Part shown: in pieces, positions 33,159-44,456 of the stretch | Layout of the letters: the number at the start of each line of letters is the position of its first letter | Position numbering within the stretch: position 1 is the stretch's first letter | Assembly: GCF_001636055.1 (NCBI RefSeq) | Contig: NZ_CP011789.1 | Span: 4,898,001-4,962,000, forward strand | Reading direction: 5' to 3' | DNA from: Pseudomonas putida | Lineage (GTDB): Bacteria > Pseudomonadota > Gammaproteobacteria > Pseudomonadales > Pseudomonadaceae | DNA length: 64,000 nucleotides | The notes under the pieces: generated by a model | Databases searched by the model: none | What the model saw: the letters and a program-made list of their open reading frames with translations, nothing else | Told to the model about the DNA's origin: nothing | Program-made: the position numbers and the translations under genes

Positions 33159-33782
33159 TCAGATCAGCGTGCTGGAAAGCCCTTCACGGACCTCCCACGC
33201 AGCCCTCACTGGTGCGAACGAACGCCGATGGATGGGCGTAGGCCCCAGTCGCGCCAGGGCTTCGAGGTGCAAAGGTGTCGGGTAGCCCTTGTGCCCGCCG
33301 ATGCCGTAGCCCGGATAGATCAGCTCGAAGGCGCTCATCTCACGGTCACGCGTGACCTTCGCCAGGATCGACGCGGCAGCGATGGCAGGCACCTGGGAGT
33401 CGCCCTTGACCACCGGCGCTGCTGGTACCGACAGTTTCGGGCAGCGGTTGCCATCGATCAACGCCAGTTTCGGCGTAACGCTCAACCCTTCCACCGCGCG
33501 CTGCATGGCCAGCATGGTGGCCTGCAGGATATTCAGCTGGTCGATCTCGAGGACCGTGGCACGAGCGACACAGAAGGCCAGGGCCTTTTCGCAGATTTCG
33601 TCGAACAGCAGCTCGCGACGCGCCTCGGTAAGCTTCTTCGAGTCGTTCAGACCCAGGATCGGCCGCTGCGGATCAAGGATCACCGCTGCAGTGACCACGT
33701 CACCGCACAGTGGGCCACGCCCGACTTCGTCGACACCCGCGACCAGGTCTTCGACCAGGTTGAAATCCAGTCCCATCTGCAT
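33159..33782 (-). CDS. rnhB: Ribonuclease HII
   Basis: A 207-residue endonuclease that cuts RNA in RNA-DNA hybrids, including single ribonucleotides in DNA. The catalytic motif [10 protein letters not shown] contains Asp18 and Glu19, followed by further acidic residues in [10 protein letters not shown] and in the LIDGN motif. ATG 33782 has AAGGA 8 nt upstream and lies next to the lpxB stop (33784), so it is co-translated with lpxB. Confidence 0.96.
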   Translation of the reverse strand: MQMGLDFNLVEDLVAGVDEVGRGPLCGDVVTAAVILDPQRPILGLNDSKKLTEARRELLFDEICEKALAFCVARATVLEIDQLNILQATMLAMQRAVEGLSVTPKLALIDGNRCPKLSVPAAPVVKGDSQVPAIAAASILAKVTRDREMSAFELIYPGYGIGGHKGYPTPLHLEALARLGPTPIHRRSFAPVRAAWEVREGLSSTLI

Positions 33783-33783
33783 G

Positions 33784-34911
33784 TCATCGATCCTTCAACA
33801 ATGCCAGCACCGCGTCGGCAGCCTGGTTCGAGGCGTCGCGGCGCAGGGTGCGGTGAATCTGATCGAAGCTATCGGTCTGCTCGCTACCGTCTGCCACCAA
33901 GGGAGCCAGCGTGGTTGCCAGCGCTTCGGGCGTTGCGGCGTCCTGCAGCAACTCGGGGACCAGCAAACGCCGGGCCAGCAGGTTGGGCAGCGACACGTAG
34001 GGGCTCTTGACCATGCGCTTGAGAATCCAGAAGGTCAGCGGCGCAAGACGATAGGCGACAACCATCGGGCGCTTGTACAACAAGGCTTCGAGGGTTGCAG
34101 TGCCTGAAGCGATCAGCACCGCGTCACAGGCGGCCAGTGCCTGGTGCGACTGACCGTCGAGCAGGGTCAACGGCAGTTCGCGCCCCTGCAGCATCTGCTC
34201 GAGCTGCGCACGACGCGCCGGACTGGCACAAGGCGAAACGAAACGCACACCGGGTACCAGCGCCTGCAAGCGCTTGGCAGTATCGAGGAACAACTCGCCA
34301 AGGCGCCCCACTTCGCCGCCGCGACTGCCCGGCATCAAGGCTACCAGCGGGCCGTCGCCCAATCCCAGCGAAGCACGTGCCCCAGCACGATCGGCCTCCA
34401 GCGGGATAGTGTCAGCCAACGGGTGGCCGACGAAGCGGACCGGTACACCCTTTTCTTCGTAGAATTTCGCTTCGAAGGGCAACAGCGTCAGCATCAGGTC
34501 GCAGCCTTCGCGGATCTTCAGCACCCGCTTCTGCCGCCAGGCCCAGACCGACGGGCTGACGTAATGCACGGTCTTGATCCCGGCCTGACGCAACTTCAAT
34601 TCGATGTTGAGGGTGAAATCCGGGGCGTCGATGCCGATGAACACGTCGGGCTTCTCGGCGATCAGTGTCTGGATCAGGTCCTTGCGCCGCTTGAGCAATT
34701 CACGCAGGCGCCCAAGCACCTCGACCAGCCCCATCACCGCCAGGCGCTCCATGGGGAAGTACGACTGCATGCCCTCGGCTTCCATCAACGGACCACCGAC
34801 GCCAATGAAGCGAACATCGGGATGGCGCGCCTTGAGCGCGCGCATCAGGCCGGAACCGAGGATATCGCCGCTGGCCTCACCGGCGACCAGCGCTACGCAA
34901 AGCGACGCCAT
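33784..34911 (-). CDS. lpxB: Lipid-A-disaccharide synthase
   Basis: A 375-residue family 19 glycosyltransferase that joins UDP-2,3-diacylglucosamine and lipid X into the lipid A disaccharide at the inner membrane. The N-terminal [18 protein letters not shown], the [15 protein letters not shown] and [14 protein letters not shown] motifs, and the [12 protein letters not shown] donor site are intact. It starts 1 nt after the lpxA stop and is followed at 1 nt by rnhB. Confidence 0.97.
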   Translation of the reverse strand: MASLCVALVAGEASGDILGSGLMRALKARHPDVRFIGVGGPLMEAEGMQSYFPMERLAVMGLVEVLGRLRELLKRRKDLIQTLIAEKPDVFIGIDAPDFTLNIELKLRQAGIKTVHYVSPSVWAWRQKRVLKIREGCDLMLTLLPFEAKFYEEKGVPVRFVGHPLADTIPLEADRAGARASLGLGDGPLVALMPGSRGGEVGRLGELFLDTAKRLQALVPGVRFVSPCASPARRAQLEQMLQGRELPLTLLDGQSHQALAACDAVLIASGTATLEALLYKRPMVVAYRLAPLTFWILKRMVKSPYVSLPNLLARRLLVPELLQDAATPEALATTLAPLVADGSEQTDSFDQIHRTLRRDASNQAADAVLALLKDR

Positions 34912-34912
34912 G

Positions 34913-35689
34913 TCAGCGGGTGATGCCGCGGGCAGAATTGAGGATCGACTGGCGGAACAGTTCGACCTCCGGGTGCTGCCCGGCCAGTTCGTCCAGTTCC
35001 TTGATCGCCTCTTCCACGGTCAACCCCTGGCGATAGACGATCTTGTAGGCACGGCGCAAGTCATGAATGACCTCATCGCTGAAACCGCGACGGCGCATAC
35101 CTTCGAAGTTCATGCTGCGCGCCTCGGCCGGACTGCCGAACACCGTGACGAACGCCGGAACATCTTTGCCGATCGCCGTGCCCATGCCAGAGAACGCGTG
35201 AGCGCCGATATGGCAGTACTGGTGCACCAGGGTATAGCCGGACAGGATCGCCCAGTCGCCCACATGCACATGACCGGCCAGCGCAGTATTGTTGACCAGG
35301 ATGCAATGGTTGCCGATCACGCTGTCATGACCGATATGGGCATAGGCCATGATCAGGTTGTGATCGCCAAGCGTGGTTTCCGAACGGTCCTGCACAGTGC
35401 CGCGATGAATGGTGACACCTTCGCGGATCACGTTGTGATCGCCGATCACCAGGCGCGTCGGCTCACCCTTGTACTTGAGGTCAGGTGTGTCTTCGCCGAT
35501 GGAGCTGAACTGATAAATGCGGTTGTGCCTGCCAATCCGGGTAGGCCCCTTGAGCACTACATGCGGACCGATGACGGTGCCCTCCCCGATTTCGACATCG
35601 GGGCCTACGATCGACCAAGGGCCGACCTCGACGCCGTCAGCCAGCCTGGCCGACGGATCGATGATCGCCCGCGGATCAATCGAACTCAT
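34913..35689 (-). CDS. lpxA: UDP-N-acetylglucosamine acyltransferase
   Basis: A 258-residue first enzyme of lipid A synthesis, adding an R-3-hydroxyacyl chain to the 3-OH of UDP-GlcNAc. Left-handed beta-helix hexapeptide repeats run through the first ~185 residues (for example [17 protein letters not shown]); the catalytic base is His121 in AHIGHD, equal to His125 of E. coli. ATG 35689 overlaps the fabZ stop by 4 nt. In-frame upstream starts lie inside fabZ and are rejected. Confidence 0.97.
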   Translation of the reverse strand: MSSIDPRAIIDPSARLADGVEVGPWSIVGPDVEIGEGTVIGPHVVLKGPTRIGRHNRIYQFSSIGEDTPDLKYKGEPTRLVIGDHNVIREGVTIHRGTVQDRSETTLGDHNLIMAYAHIGHDSVIGNHCILVNNTALAGHVHVGDWAILSGYTLVHQYCHIGAHAFSGMGTAIGKDVPAFVTVFGSPAEARSMNFEGMRRRGFSDEVIHDLRRAYKIVYRQGLTVEEAIKELDELAGQHPEVELFRQSILNSARGITR

Positions 35690-36126
35690 AGGGAGCGTTC
35701 CGCGCAGGTGATCTCGGCCGAGCAGACGGCCTTGCCGTCGACCAGAGCACGGCACTCGAACTTCCAGATCATGCTCTTGCGGCTGAGGAACTTGGCCTCC
35801 AGCACGAGCTGGTCACCCGGCAGCACTGGCTGGCGGAAACGCAGCTTGTCGGAGCCGACGAAGTAGTAAAGAGTGCCATCGGCAGGCTTCGCATCGAGCA
35901 TCTTGAAGCCGAGAATCCCGGCCGCCTGGGCCATCGCCTCGATGATCAGCACGCCCGGCATGATAGGGTGCGCCGGGAAATGGCCGTTGAAGAACGGCTC
36001 GTTGATGCTGACATTCTTGTAGGCACGAATGCTCTGGGCCTCGAAGTCCAGCTCCGTGACCCGGTCCACCAGCAGGAACGGGTAACGGTGAGGCAGGTAT
36101 TCGCGAATCTCGTTGATGTCCATCAT
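35686..36126 (-). CDS. fabZ: 3-hydroxyacyl-ACP dehydratase FabZ
   Basis: A 146-residue hot-dog fold dehydratase of fatty-acid elongation. Catalytic His49 is in [11 protein letters not shown] and Glu63 in LIIEAMAQ. It competes with LpxA for hydroxyacyl-ACP, and the fabZ-lpxA overlap (ATGA) is well conserved. The start is taken at ATG 36126 to give the usual [13 protein letters not shown] 36123 is one codon later. It lies about 113 nt after lpxD; that gap has no gene. Confidence 0.96.
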   Translation of the reverse strand: MMDINEIREYLPHRYPFLLVDRVTELDFEAQSIRAYKNVSINEPFFNGHFPAHPIMPGVLIIEAMAQAAGILGFKMLDAKPADGTLYYFVGSDKLRFRQPVLPGDQLVLEAKFLSRKSMIWKFECRALVDGKAVCSAEITCAERSL

Positions 36127-36239
36127 TTCGGGGGGAAGCCTGTAATAAGAATAGGGAGCGCAGGTGCTGACCACACGCTCCTTTTGCAGTCCAAAGAGGA
36201 GCCAGCTAGCGACTGTTCACTCTTGCTCAGGAAATGGTA

Positions 36240-37295
36240 TCAGCCTTCTGATGCCGGCTGGCCACCTGAGGTCACGGTCTCGACGCGTTTTTCCAGTTGC
36301 TGCAGACGCTTGGACATCTCGTCGAGCTGACGTATACGTGCTGCGCTCTTGCGCCAATCGGCCAACGGCTGCATGGCAGTACCGGAAGAATAGCCGCCCG
36401 GCTCGGTGATCGAGCGGGTGACCATGGTCATGCCGGAGACGAAGACGTTGTCGCAAACATCAATATGACCGACCATGCCGACGCCACCCGCGATCATGCA
36501 GTGCTTGCCGATGCGCGTGCTGCCGGAAATCCCGACGCAAGCCGCCATCGCGGTATGGTCGCCGATCTGCACGTTGTGGGCGATCTGAATCTGGTTGTCG
36601 AGCTTGACGCCATTGCCGATTCGCGTGTCCGAGAGCGCGCCTCGGTCCACAGCCGTGTTGACACCGATTTCCACATCGTCACCGAGCGTCACGCCGCCGA
36701 TCTGGGCAATCTTCTGCCACACACCTTTCTCGTTGGCGAAACCGAAGCCTTCACCACCGATCACCGCACCCGACTGAATGACGACACGCTTGCCGATCGT
36801 GACATCGTGGTACAGCGTCACACGCGGGGCAAGCCAGCCACCTTCACCGATGATGCAGCGGGCACCGACAAAGCAATGCGCGCCAACGGTCACGTTCGCA
36901 CCGATGCGCGCACCGCTTTCGATGACCGCGAACGGCCCGATGCTGGCGCTGGCATCCACCTGGGCGTCGTCGGCTACCACGGCGCTGGGATGAACTCCCG
37001 CCACAGCCTTGGGCTTTGGATCGAACAGGTGAGAAATACGGGCGTAGGCCAGGTAGGGATCGGCGACGATCAGCGCATTGCCGGTGAAGCCTTCGGCATC
37101 CTCGGCCTTGATCAGTACCGCTGCCGCCTGGCTGTCATCCAGGAATTTGCGGTATTGACGATTGGCGAGGAAGCTCAGCTGCCCCGGACCGGCTTCCTGC
37201 AAGGTGGCCAGTCCGGTGATTTCAAGCGACTCGGGGCCACTGAGCGTGGCCCCGAGGGTCTCGGCCAACTGACCGAGCGTCATGGTTACGGTCAT
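36240..37295 (-). CDS. lpxD: UDP-3-O-acylglucosamine N-acyltransferase
   Basis: A 351-residue third enzyme of lipid A synthesis. An N-terminal uridine-binding domain (about 1-100) is followed by hexapeptide repeats of a left-handed beta-helix (about 105-300) and a C-terminal helical arm ([17 protein letters not shown]). The catalytic His is in the [18 protein letters not shown] region. ATG 37295 begins [15 protein letters not shown] 37283 is an alternative, as neither has a strong ribosome site. It follows the skp stop by 1 nt. Confidence 0.95.
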   Translation of the reverse strand: MTVTMTLGQLAETLGATLSGPESLEITGLATLQEAGPGQLSFLANRQYRKFLDDSQAAAVLIKAEDAEGFTGNALIVADPYLAYARISHLFDPKPKAVAGVHPSAVVADDAQVDASASIGPFAVIESGARIGANVTVGAHCFVGARCIIGEGGWLAPRVTLYHDVTIGKRVVIQSGAVIGGEGFGFANEKGVWQKIAQIGGVTLGDDVEIGVNTAVDRGALSDTRIGNGVKLDNQIQIAHNVQIGDHTAMAACVGISGSTRIGKHCMIAGGVGMVGHIDVCDNVFVSGMTMVTRSITEPGGYSSGTAMQPLADWRKSAARIRQLDEMSKRLQQLEKRVETVTSGGQPASEG

Positions 37296-37296
37296 A

Positions 37297-37800
37297 TCAA
37301 CGCGCTTGGTTCATGCGCTCGATGACCTGGCGGGTGATGTCATACTGAGGCTTGACATCGATTACCGCACCACGCTCGAGCACCAGGTCGAAACCACCTT
37401 TCTTGATGACTTCCTCGACGGCACCGTCGAGCTTGGGCTTGAGCTGCTTGAGCATATCGCGGTCAGCAACGGCCTTCGCTTCGTTCAGTTCCTTGGACTG
37501 GAACTGGAAGTCACGGGCTTTTTGCTTGAACTCGAGCTCCAGGCGCTCACGCTCCTGCTGCTGCATCTTGTCGCCACCCTTGATCAGTCGATCCTGGATG
37601 CCCTTGGCGCTGCTTTCCAGAGTCTTCAGCTGGTTCAGTTGAGGACCGAACTTCTTCTCGGCATCGACAGCGTACTTCTTGGCGGCGTCGGATTCGAGCA
37701 GCGCCATCTGGTAGTTCAGAACGGCAATCTTCATTTCGGCGAAAGCCGGGGTGGCGACCAGCGCCGCGGCCACTACGGCCAGTTGAGTCAACTTACGCAC
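37297..37800 (-). CDS. skp: Periplasmic chaperone Skp (OmpH)
   Basis: A 167-residue periplasmic chaperone that holds unfolded outer-membrane proteins on their way to BamA. The signal peptide ([20 protein letters not shown], cut before EMKIA) is followed by a beta strand ([11 protein letters not shown]) and long charged helices that form the tentacles (about 55-130). The start is GTG 37800, supported by an AGGAG site 6 nt upstream. It lies 44 nt after bamA and directly before lpxD, the usual order. Confidence 0.95.
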   Translation of the reverse strand: MRKLTQLAVVAAALVATPAFAEMKIAVLNYQMALLESDAAKKYAVDAEKKFGPQLNQLKTLESSAKGIQDRLIKGGDKMQQQERERLELEFKQKARDFQFQSKELNEAKAVADRDMLKQLKPKLDGAVEEVIKKGGFDLVLERGAVIDVKPQYDITRQVIERMNQAR

Positions 37801-37844
37801 GATGCACTCCTGGATAAACCGTTGTCGTTAAGCAAGGGCCAAGC

Positions 37845-40208
37845 TTAGAAAGTCTGGCCCAGAGAGAATTGGAACACCTGGGTGTCGGCGTCGTCCGGTT
37901 TCTTGATCGGCATCGCCAGGCTGAAGCTCAACGGGCCCAACGCGGTGATCCAGGTCACGCCCAGGCCGACGGAGCTGGCCATGTCGGAGAAACCGACCTT
38001 CGCGCAGTCAGGCTTGGAGCCGCAGTTGGTGTCGAACACGTTACCCACATCCCAGAAGACCGAGGTACGCAGCGAACGCTGGTCCTTGACGAACGGCAGC
38101 GGGAACAGCAGCTCGACACCGCCCTGTACGAGGACGTTACCACCGAACGGCAGCGGGTCCTGGTCCGGGTCACGAATGGTACCTGGTTTGCCACCGGGAT
38201 TGCCTTCGCCACGGCTCGGCGTACTGCGTGGGCCGAGGCTGCTGTCCTTGAAGCCGCGGACAGAGTTGAAGCCACCCGCATAATAGTTCTCGTAGAACGG
38301 CAGGCCCGAGGTACCGCCGAAACCATCACCATAGCCCAGCTCAGTGTGCAGGCGCAGGGTGTAGTCGTTGCTCAGTGGCTTGAACAGCTGGCCGCGGTAG
38401 TCGAGCTTGTAGAACGACAGGTCGCTGCCCGGTACGGTAGTTTCCAGGGTCAGGCTTTGCGAGTGACCACGGGTTGCCAGCACGCCTTTGTTCAGGGTCG
38501 ATTCGGACCAGCCGATCGACGCCTTGAAGTTCAGGAAGTTGTCGCCTTCCTTGTCGAGGAAGTCGAAGATCTCGTCCACGGTGTAGCGACCGGTCTTGAT
38601 CTTGTCCTGCTGTACGGTCAGGCCGTAGGTCAGGCGCGAGGTCTCGCTGATCGGGTAGCCCAGGCTGACGCCGGCACCGAGGCTGTCTACCGCATAGCTC
38701 GCCACGTCGACGTCGAGGTCGTCGTAGTTGGTGCTGCGGTAGAAGGCGTTGTAGCCCAGGCTCACGCCGTCGGCAGTGAAGTAGGGGTCAACGAAGCCGA
38801 AGTTGTATCGGGTCTGGTATTCGCTTCGGGTCAGGCCGATGGACACCTTGTTACCGGTACCCAGGAAGTTGCTCTGGCTGATCGAACCACCCAGGATCAG
38901 GCCCGCGCTCTGGGCGAAGCCGACGCTGGCGGTGATCGAGCCGGAAGCCTGCTCCTCGACCGCATAGTTGACATCGACCTGGTCGTCGGTGCCTGGCACC
39001 GGCGGGGTCTCGACGTTGACTTCCTTGAAGAAGCCCAGGCGCTCGAGGCGGGTCTTGGACTGGTCGATGAGATAAGTGGATGCCCACCCACCTTCCATCT
39101 GACGCATCTCGCGACGCAGCACCTCGTCTTCGGTCTTGGTGTTGCCGCGATAGTTGATGCGGTTGACGTAGGCACGCTTGCCCGGATCGACGACGAACAT
39201 GATGTCGACGGTGTGATCCTGGTCGTTCGGTTGCGGCACGCCGTTGACGTTGGCGAAGGTGTAGCCTTCGTTACCCAGTCGACGGGTGATCAGGTCGGAG
39301 GTGGTAGTCATCACCTTGCGCGAGAAGACCTGGCCTGGCTGCACCAGCAGCAGCGACTTGACCTGGTCTTCCGGCACTTTCAGGTCACCGGAAAGCTTCA
39401 CGTCACGGACGGTGTACTTCTCGCCTTCGTTGACGTTGACGGTGATGTAGACGTGCTTCTTGTCCGGGGTGATCGATACCTGGGTGGACGCGATGTCCAT
39501 GTTGATGTAACCGCGGTCCAGGTAGTAGGAACGCAGACGTTCCAGGTCACCGGAGAGCTTTTCACGGGCGTACTTGTCGTCGTTCTTGAAGAACGACAGC
39601 CAGTTGGTGGTTTTCAGTTCGAAGAGCTGGGAGAGGTCTTCGTCGCTGAACACGGTGTTGCCCACCACGTTGATGTGCTGGATCGCCGCGACGGTACCTT
39701 CGTTGATCTTGATCTTCAGGCCGACACGGTTGCGTGGCTGCGGCACGACCTCGGCATCGACCTCGGCCGAATAGCGGCCCTGGGCCACGTACTGGCGCTG
39801 CAGTTCGTTACGCACGCCCTCGAGCGTAGCGCGCTGGAAGATCTCGCCCTCGGCCAGGCCGGACTGCTTCAGGCCTTTCATCAGGTCTTCGGTACTGATC
39901 GCCTTGTTGCCCTCGATCTCGATGCTCGACACCGATGGGCGCTCGACCACGTTGATGATCAGGACATTGCCGTCGCGATCCAGCTGGATGTCCTGGAAGA
40001 AACCGGTCTTGAACAGCGAGCGAGTCGACTCCACCAGGCGGCGGTCATCGACCTGGTCGCCTACGTTCAACGGCAACGCGCCGAACACGCTGCCGGCGGA
40101 AACCCGCTGCAGGCCGTTGACACGAATATCGGAGATGGTGAAGGACTCGGCGTGAACTTCAGCGATCATCAGTGCGGAGAGGACCGCAGTTAGCAGCAGA
40201 CGTTTCAT
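37845..40208 (-). CDS. bamA: Outer membrane assembly factor BamA
   Basis: A 787-residue Omp85 protein that inserts beta-barrels into the outer membrane. The signal peptide (RLLLTAVLSALMIAEVHA) precedes five POTRA domains (about 22-420) and a 16-strand barrel (about 425-787); the L6 loop region near GGFNSVRGFKDSSLGPR contains the conserved VRGF motif, and the last residue is Phe after FSLGQT. ATG 40208 has AGGA 6 nt upstream. Located between rseP and skp as usual. Confidence 0.98.
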   Translation of the reverse strand: MKRLLLTAVLSALMIAEVHAESFTISDIRVNGLQRVSAGSVFGALPLNVGDQVDDRRLVESTRSLFKTGFFQDIQLDRDGNVLIINVVERPSVSSIEIEGNKAISTEDLMKGLKQSGLAEGEIFQRATLEGVRNELQRQYVAQGRYSAEVDAEVVPQPRNRVGLKIKINEGTVAAIQHINVVGNTVFSDEDLSQLFELKTTNWLSFFKNDDKYAREKLSGDLERLRSYYLDRGYINMDIASTQVSITPDKKHVYITVNVNEGEKYTVRDVKLSGDLKVPEDQVKSLLLVQPGQVFSRKVMTTTSDLITRRLGNEGYTFANVNGVPQPNDQDHTVDIMFVVDPGKRAYVNRINYRGNTKTEDEVLRREMRQMEGGWASTYLIDQSKTRLERLGFFKEVNVETPPVPGTDDQVDVNYAVEEQASGSITASVGFAQSAGLILGGSISQSNFLGTGNKVSIGLTRSEYQTRYNFGFVDPYFTADGVSLGYNAFYRSTNYDDLDVDVASYAVDSLGAGVSLGYPISETSRLTYGLTVQQDKIKTGRYTVDEIFDFLDKEGDNFLNFKASIGWSESTLNKGVLATRGHSQSLTLETTVPGSDLSFYKLDYRGQLFKPLSNDYTLRLHTELGYGDGFGGTSGLPFYENYYAGGFNSVRGFKDSSLGPRSTPSRGEGNPGGKPGTIRDPDQDPLPFGGNVLVQGGVELLFPLPFVKDQRSLRTSVFWDVGNVFDTNCGSKPDCAKVGFSDMASSVGLGVTWITALGPLSFSLAMPIKKPDDADTQVFQFSLGQTF

Positions 40209-40284
40209 GAAGTCCTTTTATTCCAACTGGCAATAAACAACCCGCCACCGCAGCACGGCGGCAGGTTCGCAATAGAGCGAAGCG

Positions 40285-41637
40285 TTAAAGTCGACCCAGA
40301 TCGTTGATCAGGGCGAGCAACATCACCCCAATGACCAAACTGATACCGATCTGGACCCCCCAACCTTGCACCCGATCAGAGAGCGGACGACCGCGCGCCC
40401 ACTCGATCAGGTAGAACAGCAAATGCCCCCCATCCAGTACCGGGATGGGCAGCAGGTTCAGAACCCCCAGGCTTATGCTCAGGTAGGCCAGGAAATTCAG
40501 GAAATCCCCAACGCCCGACTGGGCTGAAGCGCCCGCCACTTTAGCAATGGTTATCGGTCCGCTCAAGTTTTTTACCGAGAGCTCCCCGAACAGCATTTTC
40601 TTCAGCGATTCAAGGGTCAGGACGCTCATGTTCCAAGTACGCGAGAGCCCCTCACCGACCGCTTCCAGCGGCCCATAGCTGACCTCTCGAAGCATGTTCG
40701 CAGGCCACTCGGCGCCTTTCACCCCAGCGCCCAGATAGCCTCCGGAGGCCTGCCCTTCCCCTTTGCGGGCCAGCGTCACAGGCAGCTCCAGCTGTGCGCC
40801 ATCACGCTCGATACGCAACTGCACCTTCGCGTCGGGGCGTGCCCTGACGGCGTCTACCACCTGCTGCCAGTCGCCCAGTGCAACGCCATCGAGCGCCAGG
40901 AGTTTATCGCCGCTCTTCAGCCCGGCTGCAGCGGCCGGTCCCTTGGGGTCGATTTCGGCGAGCACCGGGCTCACCGCCGGCCGCCAGGGACGCAGCCCCA
41001 GGGACTGGATCGGGTCGGGCTCATCGGCGCCCTTGAGCCATTGGTTCAGGCGGATCTCATGCTGGCGCTCCAGCGTGCCGCCATCATCGTGCACACCTAC
41101 CCGCAGGCTGCCGCTCTCGCCGAGGCGGCGCACCAGCTGCAGATTGACCGCAGACCAGCCACTGGTCGGCTTGCCATCGATAGAAACAATTTCCTGGCCT
41201 GCCACAAGGCCCGCAGATGCCGCCAGGCTGCCAGACTCGACCGCACCGATGACCGGACGCACCTGCTGACTGCCAAGCATGGCGACCACCCAGAAGAACA
41301 GGATGGCGAGGAGGAAATTGGCAATGGGGCCTGCGGCAACGATAGCGATACGCTGCCCAACCGATTTGCGATTGAAGGATTGATCGACAAGCGCCGGCGG
41401 TACCTCGCCTTCGCGCTCGTCGAGCATCTTGACGTAGCCGCCCAGCGGAATCGCCGCGACGACGAACTCGGTGCCATGGCGATCGTGCCAGCGCACCAGC
41501 GGCGTGCCGAACCCCACAGAGAAGCGCAGGACTTTCACCCCGCACTTGCGTGCCACCCAGAAGTGGCCGAATTCGTGAAACGTGACCAATACACCCAGAG
41601 CCACCAGGGTGCCGATAATCATGTAGAGCGCAGTCAT
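40285..41637 (-). CDS. rseP: Site-2 protease RseP (MucP)
   Basis: A 450-residue inner-membrane zinc protease that cleaves the anti-sigma factor MucA/RseA inside the membrane after the first DegS-type cut. The zinc motif HEFGH is at residues 21-25 in the first membrane segment; two tandem PDZ domains lie at about 115-290; the third zinc ligand is in PVLDGGHLLFY near the C-terminus, followed by the last membrane span. ATG 41637 has GGAG 6 nt upstream; ATG 41643 directly abuts that site. Confidence 0.96.
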   Translation of the reverse strand: MTALYMIIGTLVALGVLVTFHEFGHFWVARKCGVKVLRFSVGFGTPLVRWHDRHGTEFVVAAIPLGGYVKMLDEREGEVPPALVDQSFNRKSVGQRIAIVAAGPIANFLLAILFFWVVAMLGSQQVRPVIGAVESGSLAASAGLVAGQEIVSIDGKPTSGWSAVNLQLVRRLGESGSLRVGVHDDGGTLERQHEIRLNQWLKGADEPDPIQSLGLRPWRPAVSPVLAEIDPKGPAAAAGLKSGDKLLALDGVALGDWQQVVDAVRARPDAKVQLRIERDGAQLELPVTLARKGEGQASGGYLGAGVKGAEWPANMLREVSYGPLEAVGEGLSRTWNMSVLTLESLKKMLFGELSVKNLSGPITIAKVAGASAQSGVGDFLNFLAYLSISLGVLNLLPIPVLDGGHLLFYLIEWARGRPLSDRVQGWGVQIGISLVIGVMLLALINDLGRL

Positions 41638-41683
41638 ATCCATCTCCGAATGACGTTCAGCCAGGCCTGGGGCCGATGGGAAA

Positions 41684-42874
41684 TCAGCGGCCGTGGCGCC
41701 TCAACCACTCCCGGGACAGCTCCCGGGCTCGCTGGTCGGCGGCGAACACCGAATCCAGCGAAGGCAACGGCACTACCGGCTCCTGCTCGAGCACCTGTTC
41801 GATCATACCCGCGATTTCCGGGAAGCGGATACGCCGCTGGAGAAATGCCTCGACCGCCACCTCGTTGGCGGCATTGAGCACCGCCGGCGCGCTATTGCCC
41901 GCTTCAGCAGCTTCTCGCGCCAGGCGCAGGCAGGGGAACCGCTGCTCGTCGGGCGCCTGGAAATCCAGACGGGCGACCGCGAACAGGTCCAGCGGCGCAA
42001 CCCCGGAATCGATCCGCTCAGGCCATGCCAGGGCATTGGCGATCGGCGTGCGCATGTCCGGGTTGCCCAACTGCGCCAACACCGAACCATCCACATAGTC
42101 GACCAGCGAATGGATCACGCTTTGTGGATGCACCACCACCTCGACCTTGGCTGGCGCAGCATCAAACAGCCAGCAGGCCTCGATCAGCTCGAGCCCTTTG
42201 TTCATCATGCTTGCCGAGTCGACCGAAATCTTGCGCCCCATCGACCAGTTCGGATGAGCGCAGGCCTGCTCCGGCGTGACATCCATCAGCGCCTTCGCCG
42301 AGGTTTCACGGAAGGGCCCACCAGACGCCGTCAGCAGGATACGACGCACCCCCACTTGCGCCAGGCCGCGAGCATAGTCGCCGGGCAAGCACTGGAAGAT
42401 GGCATTGTGCTCGCTGTCGATCGGCAGCAGCACTGCACCACTGGTGCGCACTGCCTCCATGAACAGCGCGCCGGACATCACCAGCGCCTCCTTGTTGGCC
42501 AGCAGCACCTTCTTGCCGGCCTGCACCGCCGCCAAGGTCGGACGCAGACCGGCAGCGCCGACGATGGCGGCCATCACGGTGTCCACTTCGCTGGCAGAGG
42601 CAACCTGGCAGAGCCCTGCTTCGCCTTCCAGCACCTCGGTGGTGCTGCCCGCCGCCGCCAGCCCTTCACGCAGGCGGGCGACCGAATCGACGTCCGGCAC
42701 CACCGCATACGCCGGCCGATGACGCAGGCACAGGGCCAGCAATTCATCCAGACGCGAATAGCCGCTCAGGGCAAACACCTGGTAGCGCTCGGGGTGGCGG
42801 GCGATCACATCCAGCGTGCTCAGGCCGATCGACCCGGTCGCACCGAGCACGGTAATCCGCTGGGGATGGCTCAC
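41684..42874 (-). CDS. dxr: 1-deoxy-D-xylulose 5-phosphate reductoisomerase
   Basis: A 396-residue MEP-pathway enzyme that rearranges and reduces DXP with NADPH; it is the fosmidomycin target. The NADPH site [18 protein letters not shown], the [11 protein letters not shown] motif, the metal/substrate region [15 protein letters not shown] and ILTASGGPF, and [18 protein letters not shown] are intact. GTG 42874 is chosen: it overlaps the cdsA stop (GTGA) and gives the usual N-terminus; ATG 42886 would add four residues. Confidence 0.96.
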   Translation of the reverse strand: MSHPQRITVLGATGSIGLSTLDVIARHPERYQVFALSGYSRLDELLALCLRHRPAYAVVPDVDSVARLREGLAAAGSTTEVLEGEAGLCQVASASEVDTVMAAIVGAAGLRPTLAAVQAGKKVLLANKEALVMSGALFMEAVRTSGAVLLPIDSEHNAIFQCLPGDYARGLAQVGVRRILLTASGGPFRETSAKALMDVTPEQACAHPNWSMGRKISVDSASMMNKGLELIEACWLFDAAPAKVEVVVHPQSVIHSLVDYVDGSVLAQLGNPDMRTPIANALAWPERIDSGVAPLDLFAVARLDFQAPDEQRFPCLRLAREAAEAGNSAPAVLNAANEVAVEAFLQRRIRFPEIAGMIEQVLEQEPVVPLPSLDSVFAADQRARELSREWLRRHGR

Positions 42875-43686
42875 ATCACACCCCATTCGGCCGCCCAGAG
42901 CAGCACGGCGAACATCGGGATCGCCGCGGTCAGGCTGTCGATGCGATCAAGCACGCCGCCGTGGCCGGGCAGCAGGTTACTGCTGTCCTTGATGCCTTCA
43001 CGACGCTTGAACATGCTTTCGGTCAGGTCGCCAACCACCGAGGACATGACCACGATCACCGCGCCGACCAGGCCAAGCAGCAACTGCCCCAGCCCCCAGT
43101 CGCGCACGAGCCCGACCACCAAGGTGATCAACAGGCTCACGGCCATGCCGCCATACACGCCCTCCCAGCTCTTGCCGGGGCTGACGTGCGGCGCCAGCTT
43201 GCGCTTGCCAAAGGCACGGCCAGAGAAATATGCACCGATGTCGGCAGCCCAGACCAGTACCATCACCGCCAGGATCAAGCCATTGCCCAACGGCCAGTGC
43301 TTGAGCAGCAACAAACCTTGCCAGGCGGGCAACAACACCAGCAGACCGATCAGCAGACGGCAAGCGGCACTGCTCCACAACTCAGCACTGCGTGGGTAGG
43401 TGAGCACCAGCCAGGTGGCCAATCCCCACCAGATCACCGACGCCCCCAGCACCCAGGGTGCAAGGTCCGGCATGAGATAGAGCACCATCAGCGCTCCAGC
43501 GACCACAGCGGCATAGGCGATGCGCAATGGCTGGGCCATCAACCCGGCCAGACGCGCCCACTCCCAGGCACCAAGGGTCACCACGAAACCGATGAACAGG
43601 GCGAAATCCGCTCCGTTGAGCAGGAAGAAACCGCCCAGCGCGATCGGCAACAGGATCAGCGCAGTAATGATGCGTTGTTTAAGCAT
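42871..43686 (-). CDS. cdsA: Phosphatidate cytidylyltransferase
   Basis: A 271-residue polytopic inner-membrane enzyme that makes CDP-diacylglycerol from phosphatidate and CTP. About eight hydrophobic segments are seen, with the CDP-DAG synthase signature near the C-terminus ([36 protein letters not shown]; quoted here as motif at about residues 218-254 with key Ser, Asp, Lys and Asp residues). It overlaps uppS by one base (TAATG) and dxr by 4 nt. Confidence 0.96.
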   Translation of the reverse strand: MLKQRIITALILLPIALGGFFLLNGADFALFIGFVVTLGAWEWARLAGLMAQPLRIAYAAVVAGALMVLYLMPDLAPWVLGASVIWWGLATWLVLTYPRSAELWSSAACRLLIGLLVLLPAWQGLLLLKHWPLGNGLILAVMVLVWAADIGAYFSGRAFGKRKLAPHVSPGKSWEGVYGGMAVSLLITLVVGLVRDWGLGQLLLGLVGAVIVVMSSVVGDLTESMFKRREGIKDSSNLLPGHGGVLDRIDSLTAAIPMFAVLLWAAEWGVM

Positions 43687-44441
43687 TAAGCACGAGCTCC
43701 AGCCTCGACCTGCTCGCTGGTCTTACCGAAGCGGCGCTGGCGCGAAGCGAAATCGGCCAGTGCACTACGCATGGCCTCGTGTTTGAAGTCCGGCCAGTAC
43801 AGGTCGGAGAAATACAACTCGGCGTAGGCCAACTGCCACAACAGGAAGTTGCTGATGCGGTGTTCGCCGCCGGTGCGGATGCACAGGTCGGGCAACGGCA
43901 GGTCACCCGTGGCAAGGCAGGTCTGCAGCAGACCGGGCGTGATGTCGTCCGGGCGCAGATGGCCGGCCTGGACTTCGCGCGCCAGGCGCTGGGCGGCCTG
44001 GGCGATATCCCACTGACCGCCGTAATTGGCAGCGATCTGCAGGATGAAGCGATCGTTGCCGGCAGTCAGCGCCTCGGCCTCTCGCATCGCCGCCTGCAGC
44101 TCCGGATGGAAGCGCGAGCGGTCACCGATGATGCGCAGGCAGATGTTGTTGTCGTTCAGGCGCTTGGCTTCGCGACGCAGGGCCGAGAAGAACAGCTCCA
44201 TCAACGCACCTACCTCATCGGCCGGACGCTGCCAGTTCTCGCTGGAGAAGGCGAAGAGCGTGAGCACTTCGACCTTGGCCTCGGCGCAGACTTCGATCAC
44301 CGCACGCACCGCATCGACGCCGGCCTTGTGCCCGGCAACGCCAGGCAGCAGGCGCTTTTTCGCCCAGCGGTTGTTGCCGTCCATGATGATAGCGACGTGA
44401 CGCGGCACCGACGAGGGTGCCGCCTGCTTGGTCTTTTCCAT
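43686..44441 (-). CDS. uppS: Undecaprenyl diphosphate synthase
   Basis: A 251-residue cis-prenyltransferase that elongates farnesyl diphosphate to the C55 lipid carrier for peptidoglycan and O-antigen. The catalytic Asp21 is in IIMDGNNRWAKKR, followed by GHKAG, FAFSSENWQRP and the C-terminal DLCIRTGGEHRISNFLLWQ motif. It lies 15 nt after frr and overlaps cdsA. Also known as ispU. Confidence 0.97.
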   Translation of the reverse strand: MEKTKQAAPSSVPRHVAIIMDGNNRWAKKRLLPGVAGHKAGVDAVRAVIEVCAEAKVEVLTLFAFSSENWQRPADEVGALMELFFSALRREAKRLNDNNICLRIIGDRSRFHPELQAAMREAEALTAGNDRFILQIAANYGGQWDIAQAAQRLAREVQAGHLRPDDITPGLLQTCLATGDLPLPDLCIRTGGEHRISNFLLWQLAYAELYFSDLYWPDFKHEAMRSALADFASRQRRFGKTSEQVEAGARA

Positions 44442-44456
44442 GAAAAAGTCCTGGCC

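Noticed and set aside
37869..40193. 774-codon plus-strand frame opposite bamA
   Set aside because: Shadow of a complete bamA; no start site and no motifs.
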